Shown: positions 55,562 to 64,000 of the stretch, piece by piece
Numbering within the stretch: position 1 is the stretch's first letter
How the letters are laid out: each line of letters starts with the position of its first letter
Origin: Mangrovimonas aestuarii
Lineage (GTDB): Bacteria; Bacteroidota; Bacteroidia; Flavobacteriales; Flavobacteriaceae
Length of the DNA stretch: 64,000 nt
NCBI RefSeq assembly: GCF_028767185.1
Contig: NZ_JARACK010000001.1
Span: forward strand, 62,001 to 126,000
Direction: 5' to 3'
Notes under the pieces: generated by a model
Seen by the model: only the letters and a program-made list of their open reading frames with translations
What the model was told of the DNA's origin: nothing
Database searches by the model: none
Made by a program: the position numbers and the translations under genes

Positions 55562-56311
55562 TCAGGAATACCTACTTCCATCGAATTCTCCAAACCACCA
55601 TCGGGTTTTAATCGGTTTACGAACCAATCCAAATTTTTCAATGGCATAATACCTCAAATGATCTTCCATTTCCTTTACAGAATCAGTAATGAACAATAAA
55701 TCCATATCTGCTTTATCAATACTTTCATTAACAGCCATAATATGTATATGCTCGTAAAGCTCTTTATGGTATTCCTTTCCAAATAATATCACTGGAAAAT
55801 GATTAATCATCTTAGTTTGGATTAAAGTCAATGCTTCAAAAAGTTCATCCAATGTACCAATTCCACCAGGCATCACCACAAAGGCATACGAGTACTTCAT
55901 CAATAAAAACTTCCTAACAAAAAAATACGGAATGTTTATCCACTTATGGAGATAAGGATTGGGTTCCTGCTCTTTAGGCAAAACAATATTACAACCTACA
56001 GAGTACCCTCCGTTTTCGTAAGCCCCTTTATTGGCTGCCTCCATAATTCCTGGTCCACCGCCGGTCATCACCGTAAACCCTAACTTAGCCATACAAGCAC
56101 CAATTTCCTCTGCTTGTTTGTAAAAATGATTATCAGATTGAAAACGCGCTGAACCAAATACCGTAACACTAGGTCCCAAAAAGTGCATTTTTCTGAATGC
56201 TCTAATGAAATGGTAATGTACCTTACAGGTAAACCAAAACTCCTTAAAACGATCTCTAGGCCCTTTTAAAAATGCCTTTTCCTCTGGTGTTAAAACATTT
56301 TTTCCGTTCAT
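55562..56311 (-). CDS. LOG/TIGR00730 family Rossmann-fold protein
   Basis: A 249-residue protein of the TIGR00730 family. The motifs are GGGPGIMEAANKGAYENGGYSVG and the hallmark PGGIGTLDELFEALTLIQT, with a FGSARFQSDNHFY strand before. Family members include plant LOG cytokinin-riboside phosphoribohydrolases and bacterial nucleotide phosphoribohydrolases (YgdH/PpnN-like). It presumably cleaves nucleoside monophosphates; the exact substrate is unknown. It has a longer N-terminus (LTPEEKAFLKGPRDRFKEFWFTCKVHYHF) than plant LOG. Confidence 0.92.
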   Translation of the reverse strand: MNGKNVLTPEEKAFLKGPRDRFKEFWFTCKVHYHFIRAFRKMHFLGPSVTVFGSARFQSDNHFYKQAEEIGACMAKLGFTVMTGGGPGIMEAANKGAYENGGYSVGCNIVLPKEQEPNPYLHKWINIPYFFVRKFLLMKYSYAFVVMPGGIGTLDELFEALTLIQTKMINHFPVILFGKEYHKELYEHIHIMAVNESIDKADMDLLFITDSVKEMEDHLRYYAIEKFGLVRKPIKTRWWFGEFDGSRYS

Positions 56312-56502
56312 TTATACAATTATCAATTAAACACATCTACCTCTCCACTCCTCAAACACTCAATACATTAAGGTATTGTTTTGTAGGTTTTCCATTAAAG
56401 ATAATGTAAATTTATTCCACCTAACCACCTAACCACAAGAATATTACCCCATAAAAAACTACTATATAAAATACAGACCAACTAAATAAAAAGGCAAAAG
56501 TC

Positions 56503-57285
56503 ATGGCCAAACAATTGACAATCGCTCAAATGACAAACAACTTTTTTTTGGAAGTTGGGGCTCTGTCATATTTTGCCGTTCGCTTTTTTCAACAAGCACT
56601 AAAACCCCCTTTTGAATTTAGTGAATTGTTGCGGCAATGTTTTAATGTTGGCAATCGCTCCTTACCATTGGTTGGACTTACCGGATTTATCATAGGTTTA
56701 GTACTTACTCTGCAAACACGCCCTACCTTGCAACAGTTTGGAGCAGTTTCCTGGATGCCATCAATGGTTGGAATTTCTATAGTTCGGGAAATTGGCCCGG
56801 TTATTATAGCACTGATCTGTGCTGGCAGGATCGCTTCTGGAATGGGAGCAGAACTTGGGTCTATGCGTGTAACCGAACAAATCGACGCCATGGAAGTTTC
56901 TGGCACCAATCCGTTTAAATTTTTGGTGGTAACCCGAATTGCAGCTACAACATTAATGGTTCCTATTTTGGTAATAATAGGGGATACTCTAGCCCTTTTT
57001 GGGTCTTATTTGATAGAACACAACAAAGGAGATGTATCCTTTCTGCTATTTTTCAACCAAGTATTTACAGCTCTAGAATTCACTGACCTTATACCAGCTA
57101 CAATAAAAACAATATTCTTCGGGTTTGCAATAGGCCTGGTTGGCTGCTACAAAGGCTATTATTGTAACAAAGGAACCGCAGGTGTGGGGCAAGCAGCTAA
57201 TACCGCAGTAGTATTGGCTTCCGTCTTGATTTTTGTTTTGGACTTCGTTGCCGTAGTAATAACAGATATTTTTTATAGCGTATGA
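56503..57285 (+). CDS. mlaE: MlaE-type ABC transporter permease
   Basis: A 260-residue integral membrane protein of the MlaE/YrbE family with about six hydrophobic helices. Motifs are SLPLVGLTGFIIGLVLTLQTRPTLQQFGA, SIVREIGPVIIALICAGRIASGMGAELGSMRVTEQIDAMEVSGTNPFKFLVVTR (the family signature) and GLVGCYKGYYCNKGTAGVGQAAN. It forms the membrane core of a phospholipid transporter between inner and outer membrane. Overlaps the ATPase gene by 4 bases. Confidence 0.95.
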   Translation: MAKQLTIAQMTNNFFLEVGALSYFAVRFFQQALKPPFEFSELLRQCFNVGNRSLPLVGLTGFIIGLVLTLQTRPTLQQFGAVSWMPSMVGISIVREIGPVIIALICAGRIASGMGAELGSMRVTEQIDAMEVSGTNPFKFLVVTRIAATTLMVPILVIIGDTLALFGSYLIEHNKGDVSFLLFFNQVFTALEFTDLIPATIKTIFFGFAIGLVGCYKGYYCNKGTAGVGQAANTAVVLASVLIFVLDFVAVVITDIFYSV

Positions 57286-58061
57286 TTACAGAACAAAACA
57301 TATCACCTGAAACAACTTCTTCTCAAACAAATAAAACAGTCATAAACATAAAAGACTTAACAAAACACTTTGGAGACAACCATGTACTCAACGGTTTCAA
57401 CATGAAGCTTTATGAAGGTGAGAGTCTGGTAATTATGGGAAAGTCGGGATCAGGAAAATCAGTAATGATAAAATGTCTCGTTGGGCTGATGCAAGCCGAT
57501 AGTGGAGACATAATGGTTATGAACAACGATATCACAACAATAGATAAGGACACACTGGATCAACTCCGTTCTGATATAGGATTTCTTTTTCAAGGAAGTG
57601 CCCTTTACGACTCTATGACAGTAAGGGAAAACCTTGAATTTCCACTTCGTCGCCATAAAGACAAATTTGACCAAAACATTAATACCGAAAAAATGGTTTT
57701 GGAAGCCCTGGAAAGTGTAGGATTGGCGCATACGGTAGATTTAATGCCAGACGAACTATCTGGCGGCATGAAACGCAGAGTCGCCTTAGCACGAACCCTG
57801 ATTTTAAAACCAAAAATCATGCTCTATGATGAACCCACAAGCGGATTGGACCCCATAACATCCAAAGAGATCATTAACCTAATGAAAAACATTCAAAAAA
57901 AATACAATACCTCATCCTTGATAATTACACACGATGTGGATTGTGCTAGGGTTATATCGGATAGGATTATCCTTTTGGTAGACGGTATAAATTATGCCGA
58001 AGGCACCTATCAAGAGTTAATCAAAGTAACTGACCCCAAGGTCAAAGCCTTTTTTAAATAA
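57282..58061 (+). CDS. mlaF: MlaF-type ABC transporter ATP-binding protein
   Basis: A 259-residue ABC ATPase. Walker A is GKSGSGKSVMIKCLVG (~54-69), the Q-loop LFQGSALYDSMTV, signature ELSGGMKRRVALARTLI, Walker B MLYDEPTSGLDP, and the H-loop ITHDVDCA. The LSGGMKRRVA form is the MlaF type. It powers MlaE in phospholipid transport. Located between mlaE (4-base overlap) and the MCE-domain gene (7-base gap). Confidence 0.95.
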   Translation: MITEQNISPETTSSQTNKTVINIKDLTKHFGDNHVLNGFNMKLYEGESLVIMGKSGSGKSVMIKCLVGLMQADSGDIMVMNNDITTIDKDTLDQLRSDIGFLFQGSALYDSMTVRENLEFPLRRHKDKFDQNINTEKMVLEALESVGLAHTVDLMPDELSGGMKRRVALARTLILKPKIMLYDEPTSGLDPITSKEIINLMKNIQKKYNTSSLIITHDVDCARVISDRIILLVDGINYAEGTYQELIKVTDPKVKAFFK

Positions 58062-58068
58062 CAGTATT

Positions 58069-59064
58069 ATGGTAAAGTCAAAATCAGAAAACATCAGGTT
58101 GGGAGTTTTAGTTATATTGGGAACTGCATTATTGATCTTTGCGGCTTACCTAATAGGAAACAATCAGGCCATGTTTAATCGAACGATTACTATCCATGCC
58201 ATTTTCAATAATGTTAACGGGCTACAAGAAGGCAACAATGTACGATTCTCTGGAATTAATGTTGGCACCGTGAAAGACATTACCATGGAAAATGATACCA
58301 CTATTAGGGTTATTATGTCCATAAAGGAAACTATACAACCCCACATTAAAAAAGATGCAGTAGCAACCATTGGTTCTGATGGTTTAGTTGGTAACATGCT
58401 TGTAAACATTTCCCCCGGAAAAGGCAATGAACTAGCCGTAAAAAATGGAGATCAAATCATTTCGTATACCCGTATTGGCACCAAAGAATTAATTAACACC
58501 TTAAGTGTTACCAATGAGAACGCTGCCCTATTAACCGCTAACTTATTAAAAGTTTCCCGTTCGCTGACCCATGGAGAAGGAACCTTCGGCAGACTGCTTA
58601 ATGACACGATTATGGCAAGCAACCTAGAACAAACCATTTTAAACCTTAAAAGCATTAGCATAGAAACCAACCGAACACTACATCTACTGAATGAAAAAAT
58701 CAACGCTATTAATATGGAAAACAGCGTTGCAGGTGTTTTACTTAAAGATAGTATTGCTGCAGCAAAAATTCAGAAAATCATCAACAATCTGGATTACTCA
58801 AGTATGCAAATAGACAGCACAATTAACACGCTTAACGAAACTGTAAAAACCTTTAAGGAAGGTAAAGGAGCTGTAAACTATTTGATGACTGACACTACTT
58901 TAGTAAAACAATTGGAAACTACAATAAAAAACATAGAAGAAGGGACGGACAAATTCAATCAAAACATGGAAGCCCTAAAACACAACTTCCTTTTCAAAGG
59001 ATATTTTAAAAAATTGGAGAAAGAAGAGCGGAAAGAAGAAAAGAAGCAACAAAAAAAGTCCTAA
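58069..59064 (+). CDS. mlaD: MCE-domain protein (MlaD-like)
   Basis: A 331-residue protein with one N-terminal transmembrane helix (LGVLVILGTALLIFAAYLIG) and an MCE domain (~37-125): TIHAIFNNVNGLQEGNNVRFSGINVGTVKDITMENDTTIRVIM, ATIGSDGLVGNMLVNISPGKGNE. A helical tail with coiled-coil character follows and ends in a Lys/Glu-rich stretch (KKLEKEERKEEKKQQKK). MCE proteins form hexameric lipid-shuttling rings. MlaB and MlaC are not found next to it, as is often the case in Bacteroidota. Confidence 0.95.
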   Translation: MVKSKSENIRLGVLVILGTALLIFAAYLIGNNQAMFNRTITIHAIFNNVNGLQEGNNVRFSGINVGTVKDITMENDTTIRVIMSIKETIQPHIKKDAVATIGSDGLVGNMLVNISPGKGNELAVKNGDQIISYTRIGTKELINTLSVTNENAALLTANLLKVSRSLTHGEGTFGRLLNDTIMASNLEQTILNLKSISIETNRTLHLLNEKINAINMENSVAGVLLKDSIAAAKIQKIINNLDYSSMQIDSTINTLNETVKTFKEGKGAVNYLMTDTTLVKQLETTIKNIEEGTDKFNQNMEALKHNFLFKGYFKKLEKEERKEEKKQQKKS

Positions 59065-59119
59065 TTCTTTCGTAACTTGAAGGGAGCTATTAATCAATAA
59101 TATTTAACAAACAGTTGTC

Positions 59120-59962
59120 ATGAGTACATTTATTTATGCGACGGACTGCTCCCAACATGCCGTACCAGCGTTACAATACGCCCATCTAATAAGTCAAAAA
59201 ATGGACGCTAAACTTGCGGTTTTAAATGTTTATAGCATCCCGCCAATCTCCATTTCTGTGTCACGAGCTCCAAAACAGGTCAAACGTTTGGATGCCGACG
59301 GACATGAACAAGCTGTTTTAAAATATTGCAGGGAGAACATAGAATATGATCTCGACAAACTAAACGTTACTACCGAAGCTATTGAAAACACCTCTGTGGT
59401 TGAGGCTGTTTTAAAACGAGCCAAACAACTGGAAGCCGAACTTATTATTGTTGGCAGAAAGGACGAATACTCTAAACGTGGTATGTTTGCTGGTGATATC
59501 GCATTGACCCTGATTGAAAAAAGTAGAATTCCATTACTTATTACCCCAAATACCTTTAGCAAAAAACAAATAGACACCATTGTTTATGCTTCAGATTTAG
59601 AAGATAAGGATATCGAAGCCATTTACCGATTAAGCAAAATTGCTAAAGTTTTTGATGCCAAAATCCATGTGTTCCATGTTTCCACAAACAAAGAATATGC
59701 TGGAAGTTATCAAATGGAATGGTTTAAAGAGATGTTGACAACTAAAATCAACTACGACAAACTTTTGTTCCACACCTCTTTCACTTCCAATATTTATGAA
59801 GAACTAAATAATTACCTCAATACCTCAAAAGCCGATTTATTAGTAATGCTAGAACGTGAAGGGATTGGACTTTTTGGACGTTTTTTTCATGAGGATCTTG
59901 TAAAGCGTATGGAGGCTCAGATAAACATACCTTTACTGTGCTTTAACGACAGAGCACTTTGA
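59120..59962 (+). CDS. Double-UspA universal stress protein
   Basis: A 280-residue protein with two UspA domains (~1-140 and ~150-280). The first has TFIYATDCSQHAVPALQYAHLI, with nucleotide loop LIIVGRKDEYSKRGMFAGDIALTLIEKSRIPLLITP (resembling G-x2-G-x9-G-S/T). The second is TIVYASDLEDKDIEAIYRLSKIAK, ending LGLFGRFFHEDLVKRMEAQINIPLLCF. These cytoplasmic proteins bind ATP or are degenerate; they help survival in stress. It lies 55 bases after the Mla genes, so co-transcription is possible. Confidence 0.92.
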   Translation: MSTFIYATDCSQHAVPALQYAHLISQKMDAKLAVLNVYSIPPISISVSRAPKQVKRLDADGHEQAVLKYCRENIEYDLDKLNVTTEAIENTSVVEAVLKRAKQLEAELIIVGRKDEYSKRGMFAGDIALTLIEKSRIPLLITPNTFSKKQIDTIVYASDLEDKDIEAIYRLSKIAKVFDAKIHVFHVSTNKEYAGSYQMEWFKEMLTTKINYDKLLFHTSFTSNIYEELNNYLNTSKADLLVMLEREGIGLFGRFFHEDLVKRMEAQINIPLLCFNDRAL

Positions 59963-60036
59963 GGCTTTTCTTGTTGATATTTATCATCTTTTATATTCTT
60001 AAACTATTGTAAATTAACTCCAAAGAAGTCATTCTT

Positions 60037-60642
60037 ATGGAAAAAAAAGCTAGTTTTAAGGACTTAGACATTTCAACACCAATTTGGGATAAAGTATTTA
60101 TAGTTGCTCCATTGGTTGTAGTAGGAACTAAAGAAGGAAATGGATATGATCTGGCTCCAAAACACATGGCAACACCTTTGGGCTTTGATAATTATTTTGG
60201 CTTTGTCTGCACACCAGAACACAGTACTTACAACAATGTCTTGAAACATAAATCATTTTCGGCAAGTTTCCCATTAGCTGATAATGTAACCTTAGCTTCG
60301 CTTACTGCCCTACCCCGGGATTGTCGACTACCGAAAACCGATAACGTTATCAATGCATTGCCAACACATAAAGCAACTCTTATCGATACCCTGCTTTTAA
60401 CCGATGCTTACCTTCATCTTGAGTGTTCCCTTTTTAAGATTATTGACGGTTTTGGTTCAAATAGTATTATTACTGGAAAAATAATCGCTGCCAAGGTAAA
60501 CACCAATTATTTCAGAGCCTCTGACAATGATGAACAAAAGCAGCTTGCAGAGCATGGTCTTCTCGCTTTTATTGCCCCCAACCGATTTGCTAATATTACC
60601 GAAACATACAACTTTCCATTCCCAAAAAACTTTAAACGATGA
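60037..60642 (+). CDS. Flavin reductase-like FMN-binding protein
   Basis: A 201-residue split-barrel protein of the flavin reductase-like family: IWDKVFIVAPLVVVGTKEGNGYDLAPKHMATPLGFDNYFGFVCTPEHSTYNNVLKHKSFSASFPLADN, then a C-terminal strand/helix part including HLECSLFKIIDGFGSNSIITGKIIAA. The family binds FMN and reduces flavin or handles small substrates. It begins a packed operon: its stop overlaps the next start by 4 bases (ATGA). Whether it supplies reduced flavin to a partner or acts on its own substrate is unknown. Confidence 0.88.
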   Translation: MEKKASFKDLDISTPIWDKVFIVAPLVVVGTKEGNGYDLAPKHMATPLGFDNYFGFVCTPEHSTYNNVLKHKSFSASFPLADNVTLASLTALPRDCRLPKTDNVINALPTHKATLIDTLLLTDAYLHLECSLFKIIDGFGSNSIITGKIIAAKVNTNYFRASDNDEQKQLAEHGLLAFIAPNRFANITETYNFPFPKNFKR

Positions 60643-61802
60643 CCGCTACTTCACAAATAGCCAGCAAAGTTGTAAACCACCTTAATTCGGAAAAAGATTC
60701 AGTATTTAACTTACTTAAGGAACTTGTTGCCTGTGAATCACCTTCAAACAATCGGCCAGCTTTAAACCGCATTAAAACTCTTTTAGAAAACCAATTCAAA
60801 TCCTTGAACTACTATACTTTTAGAGCTAACGGCTATGAAACTGGAGGTTTTATATACGCTAGACCATTTGACAAATCTGTTTACAATGGCAAACAATTAC
60901 TATTGGGCCATTGCGACACGGTATGGGATTTAGGCTCATTAAAAACCATGCCCTTAACCGAAAAAAACAACACATTGGCAGGTCCTGGAATTTACGATAT
61001 GAAGGCAGGTATAACCCAAATTCTATTTGCACTAAAAACCATTAAGGAATTGAATTTAAAGCCACCTGCCATGCCTTTGGTAGTTATTAATGCTGATGAG
61101 GAAATCGGCAGTATTGAATCCACCCCAACCATAAAGAGGTTAGCAAAATTAGCATCAAAAGCATTTGTTATGGAGCCTCCACTAGGATTAGATGGTAGAC
61201 TAAAAACATCTCGAAAGGGGGTCGGAAAATTTGTTCTAACCATTACCGGAAGGTCTGCTCATGCAGGATTGGATCCCGAGAAAGGTATTAATGCCATTGT
61301 GGAGCTTTCTCATCAAATCCAAAACCTTTTCGCCATGAACGACCCCAAAAAAGGCATAACCGTTAACGTAGGCATGATAAGCGGAGGGCTCTCCCCTAAC
61401 GTTGTCGCCCCTAAAAGTCAAGCCATTATTGATGTAAGAGTGAACACCAAAGAGGATGGGGACCTAATAACAAAAAAAATAAAAGGCTTACAACCTGTAC
61501 ATCCTGAAGTTACCATTTCTGTTGAAGGAGGTATTCGCAGACCACCAATGCTTCCCACCGAAGAGAACCAGGCCCTTTGGAGACAAGCTAAAGAAACTGC
61601 AAAACTCCTCGGCTTAGAACTAGAACAAGGCATGGCGGGAGGGGGATCTGATGGTAACACTACGAGTCAGTTCACTGCAACATTAGATGGTTTGGGCACA
61701 CCCGGTGATGGCGCCCATGCCCAGCACGAATATATTTTAAAAGACAAACTGATTGAGCGCACAGCGCTTCTAACCTTATTACTGTTAAAAGATCCAATAT
61801 AA
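60639..61802 (+). CDS. M20 family metallohydrolase (carboxypeptidase/deacylase-like)
   Basis: A 387-residue zinc hydrolase of the M20 family. Zinc and catalytic residues are seen in LLLGHCDTVWDLGSLK (His and Asp), GPGIYDMKAG (bridging Asp), NADEEIGSIES (catalytic Glu and ligand), FVMEPP and the C-terminal GDGAHAQHEYI (His ligands). The dimerisation domain runs from about 195 (GRSAHAGLDPEKGINAIVELS). Relatives remove N-acyl groups or C-terminal glutamate (carboxypeptidase G2, ArgE, DapE). In this operon, next to a DUF1611 gene, an N-acyl amino acid deacylase is a reasonable guess. Confidence 0.93.
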   Translation: MTATSQIASKVVNHLNSEKDSVFNLLKELVACESPSNNRPALNRIKTLLENQFKSLNYYTFRANGYETGGFIYARPFDKSVYNGKQLLLGHCDTVWDLGSLKTMPLTEKNNTLAGPGIYDMKAGITQILFALKTIKELNLKPPAMPLVVINADEEIGSIESTPTIKRLAKLASKAFVMEPPLGLDGRLKTSRKGVGKFVLTITGRSAHAGLDPEKGINAIVELSHQIQNLFAMNDPKKGITVNVGMISGGLSPNVVAPKSQAIIDVRVNTKEDGDLITKKIKGLQPVHPEVTISVEGGIRRPPMLPTEENQALWRQAKETAKLLGLELEQGMAGGGSDGNTTSQFTATLDGLGTPGDGAHAQHEYILKDKLIERTALLTLLLLKDPI

Positions 61803-61817
61803 ATAAACAATAACGCT

Positions 61818-62837
61818 ATGAGTCTCACATATATTCACACAGCCCTGACCCGAACTACAAATCTTAACACAGTTCCTTTTCAAGTAACCAAATTGGAACA
61901 GCAACATTGGAATATGGCAGATTTTATAGCTTGCGAGATTCTTGATACTGGCCATGCAAATGCCCAATTAGAATTAACCAATGGACGAATGCGGGGCATT
62001 ATGAGCGGAGAAATATTGATAGGCGCTCTTGGAGACCGCCATGCGACCTTAGAAGCCACGGGTAGCTGGAAAACCATTGAGCAGGATGGCATTATGCATG
62101 CTCTTACAGCAGGTGGTCTTTTAGGTAAACTCACTTCAAAATCTTCCTTTAAACCGGCATTCCCGAAAATAAAGTATTTAGGGCACATTACCAGAAATGG
62201 AAATAAACTAACCATGGATGATTTTATCGTCCCCAAACCGGACAAAACCTATAATACGCCCACAGTACTTTTTATTGGAACCTCTATGTCTGCTGGAAAA
62301 ACCACATCGGCAAGGATTGTTACAGGGCTATTAAAGCAAAAAGGGCTTAAGGTTGTCGGCGCGAAAATTACTGGAGCCGGTCGTTATAAAGACATTCTTG
62401 CAATTAAAGACATTGGTGCAGATGCCGTCTATGACTTTGTCGATGCTGGACTCCCCTCCTCTATTGCTCCATCAGACATTTACAAGAAAAAACTGCAGTA
62501 CATGATGAACTGCGTAAGTAATGAATCGGCTGATATTGCAGTTATCGAAATAGGAGCTTCCCCACTAGAGCCATACAATGGCGACCTGGCCTATCAAGCT
62601 ATAAAAAAACATGTAAAATGCACCATATTAAGCGCCTCAGACCCCTACTCCGTTTATGGCCTTATGGAAGCCTTTGACCTGAAACCCGATATTGTCACAG
62701 GCATTTCCACAAATACCCTGGGAGGACGTGAACTGGTTGAAAAACTTTGTGGCGTAACGGCTCTAAACTTAATTGAAGCTGAGTCCATTCCCACTTTAAA
62801 GAGTATCTTAAGACAGCGATTAGGGATAAGCGTTTGA
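61818..62837 (+). CDS. DUF1611 P-loop protein (DgcN-like)
   Basis: A 339-residue protein of the DUF1611 family. An N-terminal domain (~1-145) is followed by a P-loop domain with GTSMSAGKTTSARIVTGLLKQ (Walker A at 154-162, resembling dethiobiotin synthetase), GAKITGAGRYKDILAIKDIGADAVYDFVDAGLPSS, VIEIGASPLEPYNGDLAYQAI and ILSASDPYSVYG. Relatives called DgcN have been described as N-acetyltransferases acting on D-glutamate in marine bacteria, paired with the racemase DgcA. Here no DgcA-like enolase gene is in view. It is 15 bases after the M20 gene. Confidence 0.88.
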   Translation: MSLTYIHTALTRTTNLNTVPFQVTKLEQQHWNMADFIACEILDTGHANAQLELTNGRMRGIMSGEILIGALGDRHATLEATGSWKTIEQDGIMHALTAGGLLGKLTSKSSFKPAFPKIKYLGHITRNGNKLTMDDFIVPKPDKTYNTPTVLFIGTSMSAGKTTSARIVTGLLKQKGLKVVGAKITGAGRYKDILAIKDIGADAVYDFVDAGLPSSIAPSDIYKKKLQYMMNCVSNESADIAVIEIGASPLEPYNGDLAYQAIKKHVKCTILSASDPYSVYGLMEAFDLKPDIVTGISTNTLGGRELVEKLCGVTALNLIEAESIPTLKSILRQRLGISV

Positions 62838-62854
62838 TATTACAAATTTAACCA

Positions 62855-63493
62855 ATGGACAGAACAAAAAACACCATCAATGTTTTTAATAAGTATGCAC
62901 AGGCCTATAACGAGAAATACATGGATGTTTCACTATACAAACCGTCCTTAAAAATCTTTTGCAAAACCCTAAAAAAGAAAAATCCCGAGATCTTAGAATT
63001 GGCCTGCGGTCCAGGCAACCTAACGAAGTATATTTTGGAACAGCGCCCCGACTTTAAAATTACAGCTACCGACCTATCTCCCAATATGCTAGAGATTGCC
63101 AAAAGCAACAATCCTTCTATTCAAGTTGAAAAATTAGACTGTAGAGAACTAAACAGCTTAAACAGAACATTTGATGCTATTGTTTGCGGATTTGGACTCC
63201 CCTACTTATCGAAGGAAGAGGTTGTACATCTTATTGAAGGTGTTCGCCTTGCTTTACACCAAAATGGACTATGCTACCTCAGCATAATGGAGGCCGATTT
63301 TAGTAAATCGGGGATTAAAAAATCCTCAAATGGTGAAGATGAATTGTACATTTATTACCATCAGGGCGAGTTTATTGAAAAAGCATTAAGAGACAACAAA
63401 CTTAAAGCTATACATACAGCACGATTAACTAATCCATTGGAACAGGAAATTACATCAAAGGACTTGGTTATCATAGCTCAAAAAACAGATTAA
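62855..63493 (+). CDS. Class I SAM-dependent methyltransferase
   Basis: A 212-residue methyltransferase. It begins NVFNKYAQAYNEKYMDVSLY, then motif I ILELACGPGNLTKYILE, ITATDLSPNMLEIAKSN (motif II), VEKLDCRELN and DAIVCGFGLPYLSKEEVVHLIEGVRLAL with a motif III-like CYLSIMEA. The FGLPYL stretch differs from the more usual hydrophobic-AL-H patterns. Substrate is unknown. It is 17 bases after the DUF1611 gene in the same run. Confidence 0.9.
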   Translation: MDRTKNTINVFNKYAQAYNEKYMDVSLYKPSLKIFCKTLKKKNPEILELACGPGNLTKYILEQRPDFKITATDLSPNMLEIAKSNNPSIQVEKLDCRELNSLNRTFDAIVCGFGLPYLSKEEVVHLIEGVRLALHQNGLCYLSIMEADFSKSGIKKSSNGEDELYIYYHQGEFIEKALRDNKLKAIHTARLTNPLEQEITSKDLVIIAQKTD

Positions 63494-63511
63494 TATCACT
63501 AAACCCAGAAC

Positions 63512-64000
63512 ATGAACCAAGCTGAGCAACTCATAAAAGCTTTAAACCTAGCTCCCCACCCAGAAGGCGGATATTACAAAGAAACCCATAGAAGTGAAGG
63601 CCTTATAACAGAGAGTAGCCTACCTGATTTTGAAGGTGACAGAAATTATTCTACTTGTATTTATTTTTTATTGACCTCTGATCAAATCTCTGCATTCCAT
63701 AAAATCAAACAAGATGAAATTTGGCATTTTTACCAAGGCTCACCTATAGTTCTCCATACCATTTCTGAAGATGGAGATCATAAAGAATACTTAATAGGCT
63801 CAGACATTATTAATGGGCAAACGCCTCAGTTGATAGTTCCCAACAACCATTGGTTTGCTGCTAAACTTTTTAACCCCGATGATTATGCCTTAGTTGGCTG
63901 TACTGTTTCTCCAGGCTTTGATTTTAGGGATTTTATACTTCCATCTAGACAGGAATTACTGTATAAATTTCCGCAACATAAAGAACTGGTTGTTGAGTTC
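63512..64000 (+). CDS. Cupin_5 (DUF985) protein, 3' end missing
   Basis: An open frame from ATG at 63512 runs to the window edge with no stop, 163 codons. It shows the DUF985/Cupin_5 signature: LNLAPHPEGGYYKETHRSEG, STCIYFLLTSDQISAFHKIKQDEIWHFYQGSPIVLH, LIVPNNHWFAAKLF and YALVGCTVSPGFDFRDFILP. Family proteins are ~165 residues, so very little is missing. The FHKIKQDEIWHFY and GFDF stretches are the conserved cupin features, with possible metal ligands His and Glu. Function unknown; it belongs to the same run as the DUF1611 gene, 18 bases after the methyltransferase. Confidence 0.85.
   Translation, partial: MNQAEQLIKALNLAPHPEGGYYKETHRSEGLITESSLPDFEGDRNYSTCIYFLLTSDQISAFHKIKQDEIWHFYQGSPIVLHTISEDGDHKEYLIGSDIINGQTPQLIVPNNHWFAAKLFNPDDYALVGCTVSPGFDFRDFILPSRQELLYKFPQHKELVVEF

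Noticed and set aside
56312-56502. Short direct repeat CCTAACCACCTAACCAC in the gap before mlaE
   Set aside because: Two units of about eight bases with no further copies; too short to support a function.
1-64000. tRNA, rRNA, insertion sequence, phage or CRISPR elements
   Set aside because: I scanned the intergenic gaps for a TTCGAATC-type T-arm, terminal inverted repeats, transposase or integrase motifs and regular repeats and found none.

Overview
The window looks like chromosomal DNA of a member of Flavobacteriaceae (Bacteroidota). The evidence is a SusC/SusD pair, a type IX secretion C-terminal domain, SCD-type lipoboxes, A-rich leaders without Shine-Dalgarno motifs, several -7 boxes of the TAnnTTTG form used by the Bacteroidota primary sigma factor, and AT-rich gene content typical of that family. 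I cannot name the genus. There are no rRNA or tRNA genes, insertion sequences, phage genes or CRISPR arrays, so most of this reads as core or stable accessory genome.

Layout. 1-5.5 kb: a SusC-type TonB-dependent transporter cut off at the left edge, its SusD partner and two small surface lipoproteins, closed by a strong terminator. 5.5-16 kb: rlmB, a type IX-secreted arylsulfotransferase-like protein with a TTG start, a rhomboid protease, rarA, a four-gene minus-strand run (radC, a polysaccharide-deacetylase-like protein, a YjjG-type phosphatase, a hypothetical secreted protein), DUF1569 and PaiB-like genes, and a Mpl-type peptidoglycan ligase. 16-24 kb: a TPR protein divergent from a 2015-residue alpha-2-macroglobulin carrying a thioester motif and a SusC-like VGYGT segment. 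24-31 kb: an SDR, a DUF4136 lipoprotein, obg, a fused hypoxanthine phosphoribosyltransferase-adenylate kinase, purK-purE and an M3 peptidase. 31-36 kb: an ECF-type sigma factor with a tiny zinc-motif candidate anti-sigma factor, a UbiA-like membrane protein and gcvP. 36-41 kb: a KAS III-methyltransferase-glycosyltransferase cassette, a lipoprotein, an SDR and a rhodanese. 41-48 kb: GSCFA and alaS, then divergently an M23-MerR-LemA-TPM-TPM envelope operon. 48-56 kb: an outer-membrane beta-barrel protein, der, era, cbpA-cbpM, an alcohol dehydrogenase and a LOG-family protein. 56-64 kb: mlaEFD-type lipid transport, a double UspA protein, and a tightly packed run (flavin-reductase-like, M20 hydrolase, DUF1611 P-loop protein, methyltransferase, Cupin_5) that leaves the window at the right edge.

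The observations most worth a second look are the DUF1611/M20 operon (a possible N-acyl or D-amino-acid pathway), the KAS III-methyltransferase-glycosyltransferase cassette, the sigma/zinc-peptide pair, the Hpt-Adk fusion whose linker looks like a former intergenic leader, the VGYGT insert in the alpha-2-macroglobulin, the deacetylase-like protein that seems to lack its metal ligands, and a 9-bp inverted repeat framing the promoter of the MerR-containing operon. Nothing here is an obvious defence island or mobile system. Functional statements rest on family recognition by eye, without database searches.
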